A stretch of 50,129 nt of DNA from Rhodococcus sp. AW25M09 (GCF_000333955.1 NZ_CAPS01000105.1:1-50129); one strand, 5' to 3'. Positions 26,527-38,260 are shown, counted from the first letter of the stretch. Translations and numbers: made by a program. Notes: generated by a model not told the origin, from the letters alone.

Positions 26527-28281
26527 TCATGCAACACCCGAATGCGCGACGGGCACCGCCGAGGAGCCGGACCGAATCTCGACGATAGGCAATCTCAGGC
26601 CACCCGGTGCGTCCACCGGCACCACCGGCGAGTTGGGCGCGATGGGGTCCAGGCGCTGATACGGGAGCCCCTGTGCCGGACGGAGATCCAGCTCGCCCTT
26701 GTTCGGCCACAGCGCTGCCGAGCGCTCGGCCTGAGCGCTGATCGTCAGCGACGGGTTGACCCCGAGGTTGGCCGACACGGCTGCGCCGTCGACGACACTG
26801 AGCGTCGGGTAACCGTGGACGCGGTGGTACGGATCGATGACGCCGTGGTCGGAATCCGAGGAGATGGCACAGCCGCCGAGGAAATGCGCGGTGAGTGGGA
26901 TGTTGAACAGCTCGCCCCAGGTGCCGCCCGCCACGCCGCCGATCTTCTTGGCGATGCGTCGAGTGGCGTCGTTGCCCTCGGGTATCCACGTCGGATTGGG
27001 CACGCCGTGGCCCTGTCTGCTGGAAATCTTGCGGCCGAAGGGGCCCTTCTTGGTGAACGTGGTGATCGAATTGTCGAGGTTCTGCATCACCAGCGCGATG
27101 ATGGTGCGCTCGCTCCAGCGCCGCACGTTGACGACGCGAACGAACTGGACCGGGTGCGCGATCAACGCGAAGAAGAACTTCAGCCACCGCGGAATTCGTC
27201 CGCCGCCGTCGGTCATCAGGGTCTGCAGCATCCCCATCGCGTTCGATCCCTTGCCGTAACGGCACGGTTCGATGTGCGTGTTGGGGCTGGGGTGGAACGA
27301 CGAGGTGATGGCCACTCCGCGGGTGAGATCCATGTCGGGATCGACCTCGAGCTTCGCGGCTCCGACGATCGACTCGGAGTTGGTGCGGGTCAGCTCGCCG
27401 AGAGTGTCCGACAGACGAGGCAGAGCGCCGGTGTCCTTCATCTTGTGCAACAGGTTCTGGGTACCCCAGGTCCCGGCAGCGAGAACGACTTCGGCGGAAC
27501 TGTAGGTCTTGCGCCCCTTGCGCAGCCGAGCACCGGTGCGCTCCGTGTCGACGTCCCAGGTTCCGTCGGCCCGCGGCCGAAGGCCGGTCACCGTCGTCAT
27601 GGGCACGATCTCGGCTCCCGCACGTTCGGCCAGACCGAGGTAGTTCTTGAGCAGGGTGTTCTTCGCACCGTGGCGGCATCCGGTCATACATTCACCGCAC
27701 TCGATGCATCCGGTGCGATCGGGGCCGGCGCCGCCGAAGTACGGGTCCGGGACGGTCTTGCCGGGTTCTTCTCCGAAGAAAACGCCCACCGGTGTCTGGA
27801 TGAAGGTGTCGGCGACGCCCATGTCCTCGGCAACCGACTTCATCACCTCGTCGGCCGGGGTCATGTGCGGATTGCGTACGACACCGAGCATACGGGTGGC
27901 CTGGTCGTAGAACGGGGAGAGCTCGCCGCTCCAGTCGGTGATGTGCGCCCACTGCTTGTCCTCGAAGAACGGTGCCTGAGGCTTGTAGAGGGTGTTCGCG
28001 TAGTTGAGCGAGCCACCTCCCACTCCGGCTCCGGCGAGGATGAGGCAGTCGCGCAACAGGTGCACGCGCTGGATGCCGTACAGGCCCAGCTTCGGTGCCC
28101 AGAGGAAGCGCTTGAGATCCCAACTGTTCTTGGCGAAGTCCTTGTCTTCGAAGCGCTGTCCTGCTTCCAATATCCCGACGCGGTACCCCTTCTCCACCAG
28201 CCGAAGCGCGGTGACGCTTCCGCCGAAGCCCGACCCGACGATCAACACGTCGTAATCCGTGGCGCGAACAGCTGAACCCAT
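26527..28281 (-). CDS. choD: FAD-dependent GMC oxidoreductase, ChoD-like (annotated cholesterol oxidase)
   Basis: The 584-residue protein has an N-terminal FAD-binding VGSGFGGSV, the GAGVGGGSLNYAN motif of GMC oxidoreductases, a Cys-rich CIECGECMTGCRHGAKN stretch, and a C-terminal HFLGGCAIS/NLGVNPSLTIS block with the conserved His and Asn. This matches M. tuberculosis ChoD (Rv3409c), whose cholesterol-oxidase activity has been questioned; its physiological substrate is uncertain. ATG 28281 has GGAGGT four bases upstream. The same gene sits between guaA and guaB3 in mycobacteria, so synteny supports the name more than the biochemistry does. No N-terminal signal peptide is visible. Confidence 0.85.
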   Translation of the reverse strand: MGSAVRATDYDVLIVGSGFGGSVTALRLVEKGYRVGILEAGQRFEDKDFAKNSWDLKRFLWAPKLGLYGIQRVHLLRDCLILAGAGVGGGSLNYANTLYKPQAPFFEDKQWAHITDWSGELSPFYDQATRMLGVVRNPHMTPADEVMKSVAEDMGVADTFIQTPVGVFFGEEPGKTVPDPYFGGAGPDRTGCIECGECMTGCRHGAKNTLLKNYLGLAERAGAEIVPMTTVTGLRPRADGTWDVDTERTGARLRKGRKTYSSAEVVLAAGTWGTQNLLHKMKDTGALPRLSDTLGELTRTNSESIVGAAKLEVDPDMDLTRGVAITSSFHPSPNTHIEPCRYGKGSNAMGMLQTLMTDGGGRIPRWLKFFFALIAHPVQFVRVVNVRRWSERTIIALVMQNLDNSITTFTKKGPFGRKISSRQGHGVPNPTWIPEGNDATRRIAKKIGGVAGGTWGELFNIPLTAHFLGGCAISSDSDHGVIDPYHRVHGYPTLSVVDGAAVSANLGVNPSLTISAQAERSAALWPNKGELDLRPAQGLPYQRLDPIAPNSPVVPVDAPGGLRLPIVEIRSGSSAVPVAHSGVA

Positions 28282-28403
28282 GGTGACCTCCGCTACATCC
28301 GTTGCTGTCGAACAGTATGCACACCGCGATGTGACTACCGCCACAAGCGATTCTAGCCGTAACGAGAAGTATCACCAACCCAGGGTCGGCTTACGTGCAC
28401 ATA

Positions 28404-28448
28404 CACCAGGGCGCGCACCCCCGAAGTACGGGAGTGCGCGCCCTGGTG
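28404..28448 (-). terminator. Intrinsic terminator-like hairpin after guaB3
   Basis: A perfect 15-bp stem, CACCAGGGCGCGCAC paired with GTGCGCGCCCTGGTG around a 15-base loop, lies between the guaB3 stop (28495) and the ChoD-like start (28281). There is no U tract, as is common for actinobacterial terminators. It should separate the guaB transcript from the ChoD-like gene. Confidence 0.7.
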
Positions 28449-28494
28449 AGTGCGACGATCAGGACCAGATGTCGAATCGAGCCCAAGTTTTCGT

Positions 28495-29634
28495 TCAAGC
28501 TCTGACGTTCAGGCCCACCTTCTGGAATTCCTTGAGATCGGAGTAGCCCGACTTCGCCATCGATCGACGAAGTCCGCCGACGAGATTGATCGAGCCGTAC
28601 GGTTCGCGCGACGGTCCGTGCAGCACCTGATCGAGGCTCGGACGCTCCCCCGCCGACATCGGCAACAACGCACCACGCGGCATCGACGGATGAGCTGCGG
28701 CGGACGGCCAGTACCAACCGCCGCCCGGTGCCTCTGCGGCAACGGCCAGCGGAGCACCGAGAACCGCCGCATCGGCTCCGCACGCGATGGCCTTCGCCAA
28801 CGCACCGGAGGTGGTGATGTCGCCGTCGGCGATGACGTGCACGTAGCGTCCACCGGTCTCGTCCAGGTAGTCCCGACGAGCCGCGGCGGCGTCGGCGATG
28901 GCGGTGGCCATCGGCACGCCGATGCCGAGCACCTCACCGGTGGTCGTGCCGCCCTCGACCGAGCCGTAACCGACGATGACGCCTGCCGCGCCGGTACGCA
29001 TCAGATGCAACGCGGTGAGGTGATCGCTGACGCCGCCGGCGATCACCGGCACGTCGAGTTCGGCAATGAACGTCTTGAGGTTGAGCGGCTCGTCGGCACC
29101 GTGTGCCACATGCTCGGCGGAGATGATGGTGCCTTGGATGACCAGCAGATCCAGGCCCGACGCAACCAGCGCAGGCGTCAACGCACGGGCGCTCTGCGGG
29201 CTCACCCGCACGGCGACGGTCACACCGGAGTCGCGCACCTGGCCGACCGCAGCGGCCAACAGATCGGGCTGCAACGGCGCGGAATGCAGTTTCTGCAGAA
29301 AAGCGATCGGCGCGTCCGGATCGAGATCGGTCTCGGCGATGTGGATGAGCTGCTCCAACTTGGCCTGCACATCGGCGTGACGGGCCCACAATCCTTCACC
29401 GTTGATCACACCCAACCCACCCTGGCGACCGAGTTCGATCGCGAATTCGGGCGATACCAGGGCATCGGTCGGATGGGCGAGCACCGGAATGTCGAACCGG
29501 TAGGCATCGAGCTGCCACGCCGTCGACACCTCTTTCGACGACCGTGTCCGACGGGACGGCACGATGTCGACGTCGTCCAGTTGGTAGGTCCGGCGAGCTT
29601 CTCTGCCCATGCCGATTTCAACGAGGTCGCGCAC
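28495..29634 (-). CDS. guaB3: GuaB3 family IMP dehydrogenase-related protein without catalytic cysteine
   Basis: The 379-residue protein is a (beta/alpha)8 barrel of the IMPDH/GMP-reductase superfamily lacking CBS domains (LVSPEFAIELGRQGGLGVING, PVIAGGVSDHLTALHLMRTG). It corresponds to M. tuberculosis GuaB3 (Rv3410c), adjacent to guaB2. The catalytic loop differs: where IMPDH has GPGSICTTR, this reads GYGSVEGGTTTG, and the only Cys in the protein (IACGADAA) lies on another strand. The usual covalent E-XMP intermediate cannot form at that position. A GMP-reductase role has been proposed for cyanobacterial GuaB3 as I recall, but that reaction normally also uses a Cys. The GTG start has AAGGTG 7 bases upstream. 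Confidence 0.88.
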   Translation of the reverse strand: MRDLVEIGMGREARRTYQLDDVDIVPSRRTRSSKEVSTAWQLDAYRFDIPVLAHPTDALVSPEFAIELGRQGGLGVINGEGLWARHADVQAKLEQLIHIAETDLDPDAPIAFLQKLHSAPLQPDLLAAAVGQVRDSGVTVAVRVSPQSARALTPALVASGLDLLVIQGTIISAEHVAHGADEPLNLKTFIAELDVPVIAGGVSDHLTALHLMRTGAAGVIVGYGSVEGGTTTGEVLGIGVPMATAIADAAAARRDYLDETGGRYVHVIADGDITTSGALAKAIACGADAAVLGAPLAVAAEAPGGGWYWPSAAAHPSMPRGALLPMSAGERPSLDQVLHGPSREPYGSINLVGGLRRSMAKSGYSDLKEFQKVGLNVRA

Positions 29635-29691
29635 GCGCGCACCTTTCTACTTCGAGAGCGAATCGAGTCGGCCGAGATGAGGCCGAACCGA

Positions 29692-31515
<1,824 letters not shown>

Positions 31516-31920
31516 GTGCGCGATCAACTGCCTCCCGGTTTACCCCCGGATCCCTTCGCCGGAGACCCAGCCGACCCGTCGGCTGCTCTCGACGCCATCG
31601 AGCCGGGCCAGCCTCTCGATCCCCAGGAGCGACTGGCTGTCGAAGAGGACCTGGCCGATCTTGCTGTCTACGAAGCACTGCTCGGCCACCGCGGCATTCG
31701 CGGCTTGGTCGTGTGCTGCGAGGACTGCCAGCAAGATCACTACCACGACTGGGACATGCTGCGAGCAAACCTGTTGCAGCTTCTGGTCGACGGAACTGTC
31801 CGGCCGCACGAGCCGGCGTACGACCCCGTTCCCGACGCCTATGTCACCTGGGACTACTGCCGCGGGTTCGCGGACGCATCGATGAACGACGCCTTGCACG
31901 GCGACGGATTCGACAGCTGA
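31516..31920 (+). CDS. DUF5319 family protein
   Basis: The 134-residue protein is acidic and has the family block VVCCEDCQQDHYHDWDMLRA with two adjacent Cys and one further Cys (CC-x2-C) followed by His-Tyr-His, which could bind a metal, and the C-terminal VTWDYCRGFADAS. It corresponds to M. tuberculosis Rv3412; its function is unknown. The start at GTG 31516 gives the conserved N-terminus RDQLPPGLPPDPF and has a TACCGT -10 six bases upstream (leaderless). A ribosome site GGAGG lies only one base away, too close for normal use. It faces rsdA-sigD across a strong bidirectional terminator and is divergent from guaB. Confidence 0.85.
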   Translation: MRDQLPPGLPPDPFAGDPADPSAALDAIEPGQPLDPQERLAVEEDLADLAVYEALLGHRGIRGLVVCCEDCQQDHYHDWDMLRANLLQLLVDGTVRPHEPAYDPVPDAYVTWDYCRGFADASMNDALHGDGFDS

Positions 31921-31949
31921 GCTTCGGAACTACCGCAACGAAGAACTAG

Positions 31950-31998
31950 GACAGCGAAGAAGCCCGACACTTTCATCGTGTCGGGCTTCTTCGCTGTC
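31950..31998. terminator. Bidirectional terminator between the DUF5319 gene and rsdA
   Basis: A perfect 21-bp stem with a 7-base loop (TTTCATC) lies between the two convergent stop codons (31920 and 32032). Arms run 31950-31970 and 31978-31998. The position suits termination from both strands. Confidence 0.85.
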
Positions 31999-32031
31999 TG
32001 TACGGACGCTGATGATGTCCGAAAACTGAAC

Positions 32032-33051
32032 TCAACTACCGCCGGCCGGGACGGACGTGCGATCACGAATGCCGGACGAGGTACTGCCACCGGCAGTGGC
32101 GGTCGGTTGATCCGGACCGACGAGCACAGTCGGCGTGGCAGCCGTGGTCGTCCGACTCGGAGTCGTCGTGGCACTCGGGCTTTCCGGCGTCGACGTGACC
32201 GGACTCGGAGACACCGGTACGGCACTGGTGTCGGGCACTGTCGTGACCACCGTGGCGGGAGGCACGGAGACGTCGGGGCCGGTAACCGGATCCGGCACAC
32301 TCGGAACCGGTTCCGCGGGCGGCACCGGCGCGGGCACGGTCAATGCTTGCAACTCCTGCTGCAGACGAGCCAGCCATTGATCGAGCTCAGCGCGCTCGCC
32401 GTCGTCGAGCACCCCCGAGCTGCGGTCCGATGCGCCGTCGAGCACAGACCGAGCGGCGTCGGCATTTCCCGACGACAGCAGATTCTCCGCCTCACGGAGC
32501 TTCGACGTCGTATCTATCTGCGCGACAGTCGAATCGGCCTGGTCGGAGAAGACGACGGACTTGACGCTCCACAGCGGATCGTCGGGTGTCGAGTTGTAGG
32601 AGATGACCAACAGGCCACCCATCACGACGGCGATAGCGGCGGCGGCACCGGCGATCGGACGCAGCAGTCGCATCCGTCCGCCGTTACCGGCCGAACTCGA
32701 CCGGGCCATGTCGGCGGCGAGCTTCTCGCGTTCGACCGAGGCGACCACAACTTCGAGGGAGGGGCCGGCGGGCATAGCCGGCGACATCACATCTGCTCGC
32801 CAACTGGCCAGCAGAAGGGCGAGTTGATACTCGTCCGCGTCATCGGTAGCGATTGGTCCGTCACCGCTGATCGCGTCGATGAATGCATCGTCACGACGTA
32901 CGGCGGAGAGGTCCACGGGACCACCGTCTGCACCGATGTCGGCGTAGGGATCGTTCCGCTTCGGTTCAGTGGAGCTCACGTGCTCACCGATACGTGAGAT
33001 TCCGCGACGCGGTGTCTCACCGGTGCCACCATCACCATTGTCCCTAGCCAT
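32032..33051 (-). CDS. rsdA: Anti-sigma-D factor RsdA
   Basis: The 339-residue protein has a cytoplasmic N-terminus with a PVDLSAVRRDDAFIDAI sigma-binding segment, a membrane helix (around IAGAAAAIAVVMGGLLVIS), and a long extracytoplasmic Pro/Thr/Ser-rich C-terminus. It corresponds to M. tuberculosis RsdA (Rv3413c), which holds SigD; in that system the released anti-sigma factor is degraded by ClpXP, reportedly through an N-terminal or C-terminal signal. It overlaps the sigD stop by a few bases, so they are translationally coupled and co-regulated. ATG 33051 has AGGTG six bases upstream; ATG 33060 is an alternative. The extracytoplasmic tail ends in a low-complexity run. Confidence 0.87.
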   Translation of the reverse strand: MARDNGDGGTGETPRRGISRIGEHVSSTEPKRNDPYADIGADGGPVDLSAVRRDDAFIDAISGDGPIATDDADEYQLALLLASWRADVMSPAMPAGPSLEVVVASVEREKLAADMARSSSAGNGGRMRLLRPIAGAAAAIAVVMGGLLVISYNSTPDDPLWSVKSVVFSDQADSTVAQIDTTSKLREAENLLSSGNADAARSVLDGASDRSSGVLDDGERAELDQWLARLQQELQALTVPAPVPPAEPVPSVPDPVTGPDVSVPPATVVTTVPDTSAVPVSPSPVTSTPESPSATTTPSRTTTAATPTVLVGPDQPTATAGGSTSSGIRDRTSVPAGGS

Positions 33052-33622
33052 ACATTTCACCTGCTCTCACAACTTCGTTCTTCAGTTTTGCGATAGCTCG
33101 GTGCTGAGCCACGCGGATAGCGCCTGCAGTGCTGCCGACCGCTGCCGCTGTCTCCTCGGCCGACAACCCGACGATGAGTCGGAGCACCAATATTTCGCGG
33201 TGCTTGGCGGGCAAGGTGTCCAGCAGTGCAGTCATCTGTCGACTCGACTCGGATTCGAGAGCACGTTGCTCCGGTCCGTGTTCCATCGACACGACATCTG
33301 GTACTTCGGCGGCCGGGTCCGATTTGTTACGCGAGGCGCTGCGATGAGCATCGGCGACCTTGTGAGCTGCGATGCCGTACACGAACGCCATGAACGGACG
33401 ACCTTGATCCTGGTAACGCGGCAAGGCGGTCATGACTGCCAAACAGACCTCCTGCGCCACGTCGTCAGCCGATAACTGACCACGCTCAGCCGAACCGACT
33501 CGCGCCCGGCAGTACCGGACGACAAGTGGCCGGATGAACTCCAAGACCCGGGACAGAGCCAGTCGATCGCCTTGCGCTGCGGCAACGACGAAAGAGTCCA
33601 ACTCCTCACCCGTTGTGTTCAT
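33044..33622 (-). CDS. sigD: ECF-type RNA polymerase sigma factor SigD
   Basis: The 192-residue protein has sigma region 2 (FIRPLVVRYCRARVG and AQEVCLAVMTALPRYQDQGRPFMAFVYGIAAHKVADAHR) and region 4 (LDTLPAKHREILVLRLIVGLSAEETAAAVGSTAGAIRVAQHRA, with the helix-turn-helix). It matches SigD (Rv3414c), an alternative sigma factor for envelope and stationary-phase genes, paired with the anti-sigma RsdA encoded next. ATG 33622 is preferred over upstream in-frame starts, which would add a Cys/Arg-rich stretch absent from the family. The purine-rich GGGGAAA lies about 10 bases upstream. Confidence 0.93.
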   Translation of the reverse strand: MNTTGEELDSFVVAAAQGDRLALSRVLEFIRPLVVRYCRARVGSAERGQLSADDVAQEVCLAVMTALPRYQDQGRPFMAFVYGIAAHKVADAHRSASRNKSDPAAEVPDVVSMEHGPEQRALESESSRQMTALLDTLPAKHREILVLRLIVGLSAEETAAAVGSTAGAIRVAQHRAIAKLKNEVVRAGEMYG

Positions 33623-33758
33623 CGTCAGCAAATTTCCCCGCGTTACAGGTGCGCACCCGCCAGGGAGCGCTTCCACGTGGTGGTGGAACGAGACCAAGGA
33701 TAGCGACACCACCCCCCAGCAACCGAACCGCTCGGTCCGTGTCCGATGGCGGTCCTGG

Positions 33759-34586
33759 TCAGTCGACCGACGAACCACCCCGACGACCGATCGCGGCGGC
33801 CAAGTCGGCGGACGCGACCATCCCTGCGTCGACGCCTCCGGTTCCCTCGCACAGCATCGTCGCGGCCCACCTCAGCGGCAGTAAATCGTGTATCGCTGCA
33901 GCGCAGGCCACCTCGATAGCCGCGTCATGAGCACGGGTGGTCTCGCCCGCGCAGCTCAGTGCCGCCGCGAACACCAGGTCGGTCTTGATGCTGTGGCGTA
34001 ACGAATCGGCATCGTCGGCAAGAGCTCGCGCGGATTCGGCGTGTCGGACGGCCGTGTGGCCGTCACCGCGCATCATCGCCAGTTCGGCAGCCACCCACGC
34101 TGCTCGCAGCGGCGGACGCCACAGGTCGCGACCGGCCGGACTCTGCCACTGCTCGGCGCCGCGCTCCAGCAGCGTCTGCGCCAGCCGGAACCGGCCACTA
34201 CCAAGCGCATCTGCAGCCAGGCCGGTCAACGCGTCACTGCGGGCCTCGACCGAGTCCCTCGACCGCGGCGACCCCACCAGGCCGACGAGGAACACCGCCC
34301 GGCCGTCGAAACGGCGCGCTCTCTCGTGCCTGCCCAGCTGGCGGAGCCAGGAAGCTCTGGTCGAGGCGTGCAGCGACGCGAGTTCCGGACTGCGGGGTGG
34401 GCACCGCCGCAGCTCGATGTCCGCTGCGCTGTACCGACCCTGGCCTGCCAACGCGACACTGCGATGCCAGCTTCCGGATGGATCGGTGGCCGTCGGAAGC
34501 GGGAAGCAGCCGGGTTTCGCGCCGAAGGCGATGTCGAGGAGCTCGGACTGCAGCGGGGGGAACAGCGAGCTCTGGTCTGATGGCAC
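33759..34586 (-). CDS. Hypothetical helical-repeat protein upstream of sigD (Rv3415c-like)
   Basis: The 275-residue protein is rich in Ala, Arg and Leu and appears all-helical, with repeating RHERARRFDGRA, RFRLAQTLLERGAEQW and GDGHTAVRHAESARALADDADSLRHS units that look like degenerate tetratricopeptide repeats. No membrane segment or catalytic motif is visible. Size and position correspond to M. tuberculosis Rv3415c, a conserved protein of unknown function next to sigD. GTG 34586 was chosen because TACCCT lies six bases upstream (leaderless arrangement); there is no ribosome binding site. A scaffold or regulatory role in the SigD-WhiB3 region is speculative. Confidence 0.7.
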   Translation of the reverse strand: MPSDQSSLFPPLQSELLDIAFGAKPGCFPLPTATDPSGSWHRSVALAGQGRYSAADIELRRCPPRSPELASLHASTRASWLRQLGRHERARRFDGRAVFLVGLVGSPRSRDSVEARSDALTGLAADALGSGRFRLAQTLLERGAEQWQSPAGRDLWRPPLRAAWVAAELAMMRGDGHTAVRHAESARALADDADSLRHSIKTDLVFAAALSCAGETTRAHDAAIEVACAAAIHDLLPLRWAATMLCEGTGGVDAGMVASADLAAAIGRRGGSSVD

Positions 34587-35339
34587 GACGCAAGGGTAGG
34601 GCCTGCGCCGGCCGCGTCCGACTGCTGCCGCCGGTGACGGACGCGGGCGAATTCCACAGTTGCACGAGAACCGGGATCACAAGGAATCAATTGTTCGGGA
34701 TTTCACCGATCGGTCGCCGGTGCCGGATGCACGCTTCCAGTCCAGCCGCGAAATGCAGTTTTCAAGGAATTAACAATGTAAACGAAGGCCGTTTTGGAGA
34801 CGAAAATCTGAACGCTGTGTGGCGAATAGGTTAATCGCCTCCGTAAAGCACCGAACCGTGAACAGACACAACTGCGACCGTCGCGTGATGCCCAGACCCG
34901 CACCGAGTGGTTCGCGGGTGCGCTGACGGAGACCGCTCGCGGTGTCGGACGAGCGACACGACGCCGAACCAGAAAGTATCGACCGACTCTTCCTCGGGAT
35001 CACCGTGACGCCGCGGACCAGCATGGACGCCTGCTCCAGCAGTCTGGATCGGCCAGTCGAGATCGAGGACTCCGGAGGCCGGCGATCACCGGAGGGCCGC
35101 TCCACAGCGAGACAGGAAAGGCCTACGCCCTCTCCATGGTCCCCTGCCTCGACGGATTCTTCAACAGGAACGAGACGCACGCGATCAGGTCGAAGTAAAT
35201 ATCGACCGTGTTAATTCTTCGCCCCATAACTATGCATTTGCCCACGAAAGAGAACTATTGACTCGATTTCGTCGATCCACATAACGTTGTCGGCATTCGG
35301 ATCACGAATCCGAGAAGCCACACCACCCTAGGAGTTCTC
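34587..35339. other. 753-bp spacer upstream of whiB3
   Basis: This is the longest stretch without a supported gene. Bases about 34680-34860 are AT-rich for this genome (for example AAATGCAGTTTTCAAGGAAT). A small frame on the plus strand at 34942-35214 starts with plausible codons but loses coding character, and its start would be a GTG without a good ribosome site. A short GC stem (ACCCGC/GCGGGT, 34896-34918) and a promoter near 35258 are visible. It probably holds extended whiB3 regulation; no small RNA could be supported. Confidence 0.5.
35258..35285 (+). promoter_or_regulatory. Predicted whiB3 promoter
   Basis: TTGACT (35258-35263) is followed after 16 bases by CATAAC (35280-35285), a reasonable sigma-A-type pair. 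Transcription would begin about 45-50 bases before the whiB3 ATG, leaving room for the visible ribosome site AGGAG. Confidence 0.4.
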
Positions 35340-35633
35340 ATGCCGCAGCCGAACCACCTCCCTGGGCCGAATGCCGACATCTGGGACTGGCAGATGCACG
35401 GCCTGTGCCGTGGCGTCGACTCGTCCATGTTCTTCCACCCGGATGGCGAGCGAGGCCGGGCCCGAGCACAGCGCGAGATGCGCGCCAAGGAAATGTGCCG
35501 CAGCTGCCCAGTTCTCGCACAATGCCGCACGCACGCCCTGAACGTCAGCGAGCCGTACGGCATCTGGGGCGGGATGTCCGAGACCGAACGAGAACTGCAC
35601 GTCCGGCACAACCGCCGTCGCATCGCGGTATAG
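35340..35633 (+). CDS. whiB3: WhiB-family iron-sulfur redox regulator WhiB3
   Basis: The 97-residue protein has the four Fe-S cluster cysteines (Cys23, Cys53, Cys56, Cys62), the GIWGG turn (74-78) and a basic C-terminus with NRRR for DNA binding. Its N-terminus PQPNHLPGPNADIWDW is nearly identical to M. tuberculosis WhiB3 (Rv3416), a redox sensor that responds to NO and O2 and controls lipid metabolism with the primary sigma factor. ATG 35340 has AGGAG six bases upstream. It faces groEL1 across a terminator and lies in the sigD block as in mycobacteria. Confidence 0.95.
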   Translation: MPQPNHLPGPNADIWDWQMHGLCRGVDSSMFFHPDGERGRARAQREMRAKEMCRSCPVLAQCRTHALNVSEPYGIWGGMSETERELHVRHNRRRIAV

Positions 35634-35651
35634 CTCCCCGGAACACACGAC

Positions 35652-35683
35652 GAAGCCCCCAACCCGAACGGGTTGGGGGCTTC
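35652..35683. terminator. Bidirectional terminator between whiB3 and groEL1
   Basis: A perfect 14-bp stem (GAAGCCCCCAACCC paired with GGGTTGGGGGCTTC) with a GAAC loop lies between the convergent stops at 35633 and 35703. It is followed by TGTCTTC and preceded by GACG; it can serve either strand. Confidence 0.88.
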
Positions 35684-35702
35684 TGTCTTCTACTACCGAA
35701 CG

Positions 35703-37325
<1,623 letters not shown>

Positions 37326-37362
37326 TTACTCCTTCGAGTAAAGAAACTCGATCGAACGCACA

Positions 37363-37400
37363 CCGCCCCGGGACCGATACGAAATCGGCGACCGGGGCGG
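37363..37400 (-). terminator. Intercistronic hairpin between groES and groEL1
   Basis: A 9-bp outer stem (CCGCCCCGG/CCGGGGCGG) encloses a shorter CCGAT/ATCGG stem in the 97-bp gap between groES and groEL1. Such a structure could partly end transcription after groES or mark a processing site, giving more groES than groEL1 mRNA. No U tract is present. Confidence 0.5.
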
Positions 37401-37413
37401 CATGCGTTGTTGC

Positions 37414-37713
37414 CTACTTGGCGATGACGGCCAGCACGTCGCGTGCCGACAGAATCAGGTACTCCTCGCCGGCGTACTTGATCTCGGTGCCGCCGTACTT
37501 GCTGTAGATGACGGTGTCACCCTCTTTGACGTCGACCGGGATGCGGTTGCCCTTCTCGGTGACACGGCCTTCGCCCACGGCGACGACGGTGCCCTCCTGG
37601 GGCTTCTCCTTGGCTGTGTCGGGGATGACCAGACCGGAGGCGGTCGTCGTCTCGGCCTCGTTGGCCTGGACGAGGATCTTGTCCTCGAGCGGCTTGATTT
37701 TCACGCTCGCCAC
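37414..37713 (-). CDS. groES: Co-chaperonin GroES (10 kDa)
   Basis: The 99-residue co-chaperonin has the mobile loop ([20 protein letters not shown]) and the C-terminal [15 protein letters not shown] typical of GroES. It caps the GroEL cylinder. GTG 37713 is chosen because GGAGGG lies six bases upstream and the protein then starts [11 protein letters not shown] as in the family; the longer frame runs into the 5' leader. The leader (37714-37850) includes a GCCCGGGG/CCCCGGGC stem-loop. Expression is predicted to be controlled by HrcA through the CIRCE element upstream. Confidence 0.96.
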   Translation of the reverse strand: MASVKIKPLEDKILVQANEAETTTASGLVIPDTAKEKPQEGTVVAVGEGRVTEKGNRIPVDVKEGDTVIYSKYGGTEIKYAGEEYLILSARDVLAVIAK

Positions 37714-37856
37714 GTTGAGCCCTCCAAAGTTATGGGGTACGCGCCCGGGGTCGGATCCCCGGGCAGCTGTGTGTAAGTACTTCTCGTGCGGTCCTGACAA
37801 ACACGGCAGGAGCTCGTTCCCGTCGTCGCGGGTGCCGGGACTTCACTCGGTGCCAA

Positions 37857-37883
37857 CTAGCACTCTATACACGAGAGTGCCAG
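37857..37883. promoter_or_regulatory. CIRCE element (HrcA operator) of groES-groEL1
   Basis: CTAGCACTC-N9-GAGTGCCAG matches the CIRCE consensus TTAGCACTC-N9-GAGTGCTAA at 15 of 18 arm positions. It lies 144 bp upstream of groES and overlaps the predicted -10 on the minus strand, the right place for HrcA repression under non-stress conditions. Confidence 0.88.
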
Positions 37884-37890
37884 CACTCAA
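37864..37890 (-). promoter_or_regulatory. Predicted groESL promoter
   Basis: On the minus strand TTGAGT (37890-37885) is followed after 15 bases by TATAGA (37869-37864). The -10 lies inside the CIRCE element, as expected for HrcA control. The spacer is shorter than the usual 16-18 bases. Confidence 0.5.
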
Positions 37891-38260
37891 GGGCTGGGTT
37901 CGCCAGGTCCGGATTGCGGCGCGCGCGCACCGACGTGCGGCGGCTACGGGTCGCCCACCACTGCAATGTCCGCCGGTGCGAATTGCCCGAATTCGAGCCC
38001 GAATCGCCGAATACCGAAACCCACTTTCCTGCTTTTTCCGAAACCTTTCGTTCCGCAAAAACGCCAGGTAGAACACTGTGACCGCCGACCCGATAACCGA
38101 CCGAACGGAATATCGAGCTCGCATCGAACCCCTAAGTAACGTTACGATAACGGAGATGTCCGAATGATAACGATCTACAACTGTGCCCCGACATAGCAGC
38201 CGAGGCAGTTGATTCACGGAGGACAAGAACGACGGCAGACACACAGGGTGGAGGTGCACA
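37891..38260. other. Spacer between groES and the Hsp70-like gene
   Basis: This 370-bp divergent spacer contains no supported gene. It includes the palindrome GTAACGTTAC (38136-38145) and two copies of GATAACG 20 bp apart (38146-38152 and 38166-38172), about two helical turns, so a regulator may bind one face of the DNA. No terminator hairpin was recognised. Confidence 0.45.

Noticed and set aside
34942..35214. 90-codon plus-strand frame upstream of whiB3
   Set aside because: Plausible codons only at the start, no ribosome site, and the second half looks non-coding. A different frame looks better there (ending near 35200), so no single gene is supported.
38136..38174. GTAACG and CGAT before the Hsp70-like gene as a SigD promoter
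   Set aside because: The two elements are about 29 bases apart, too far for a sigma -35/-10 pair; kept only as an unexplained repeat.
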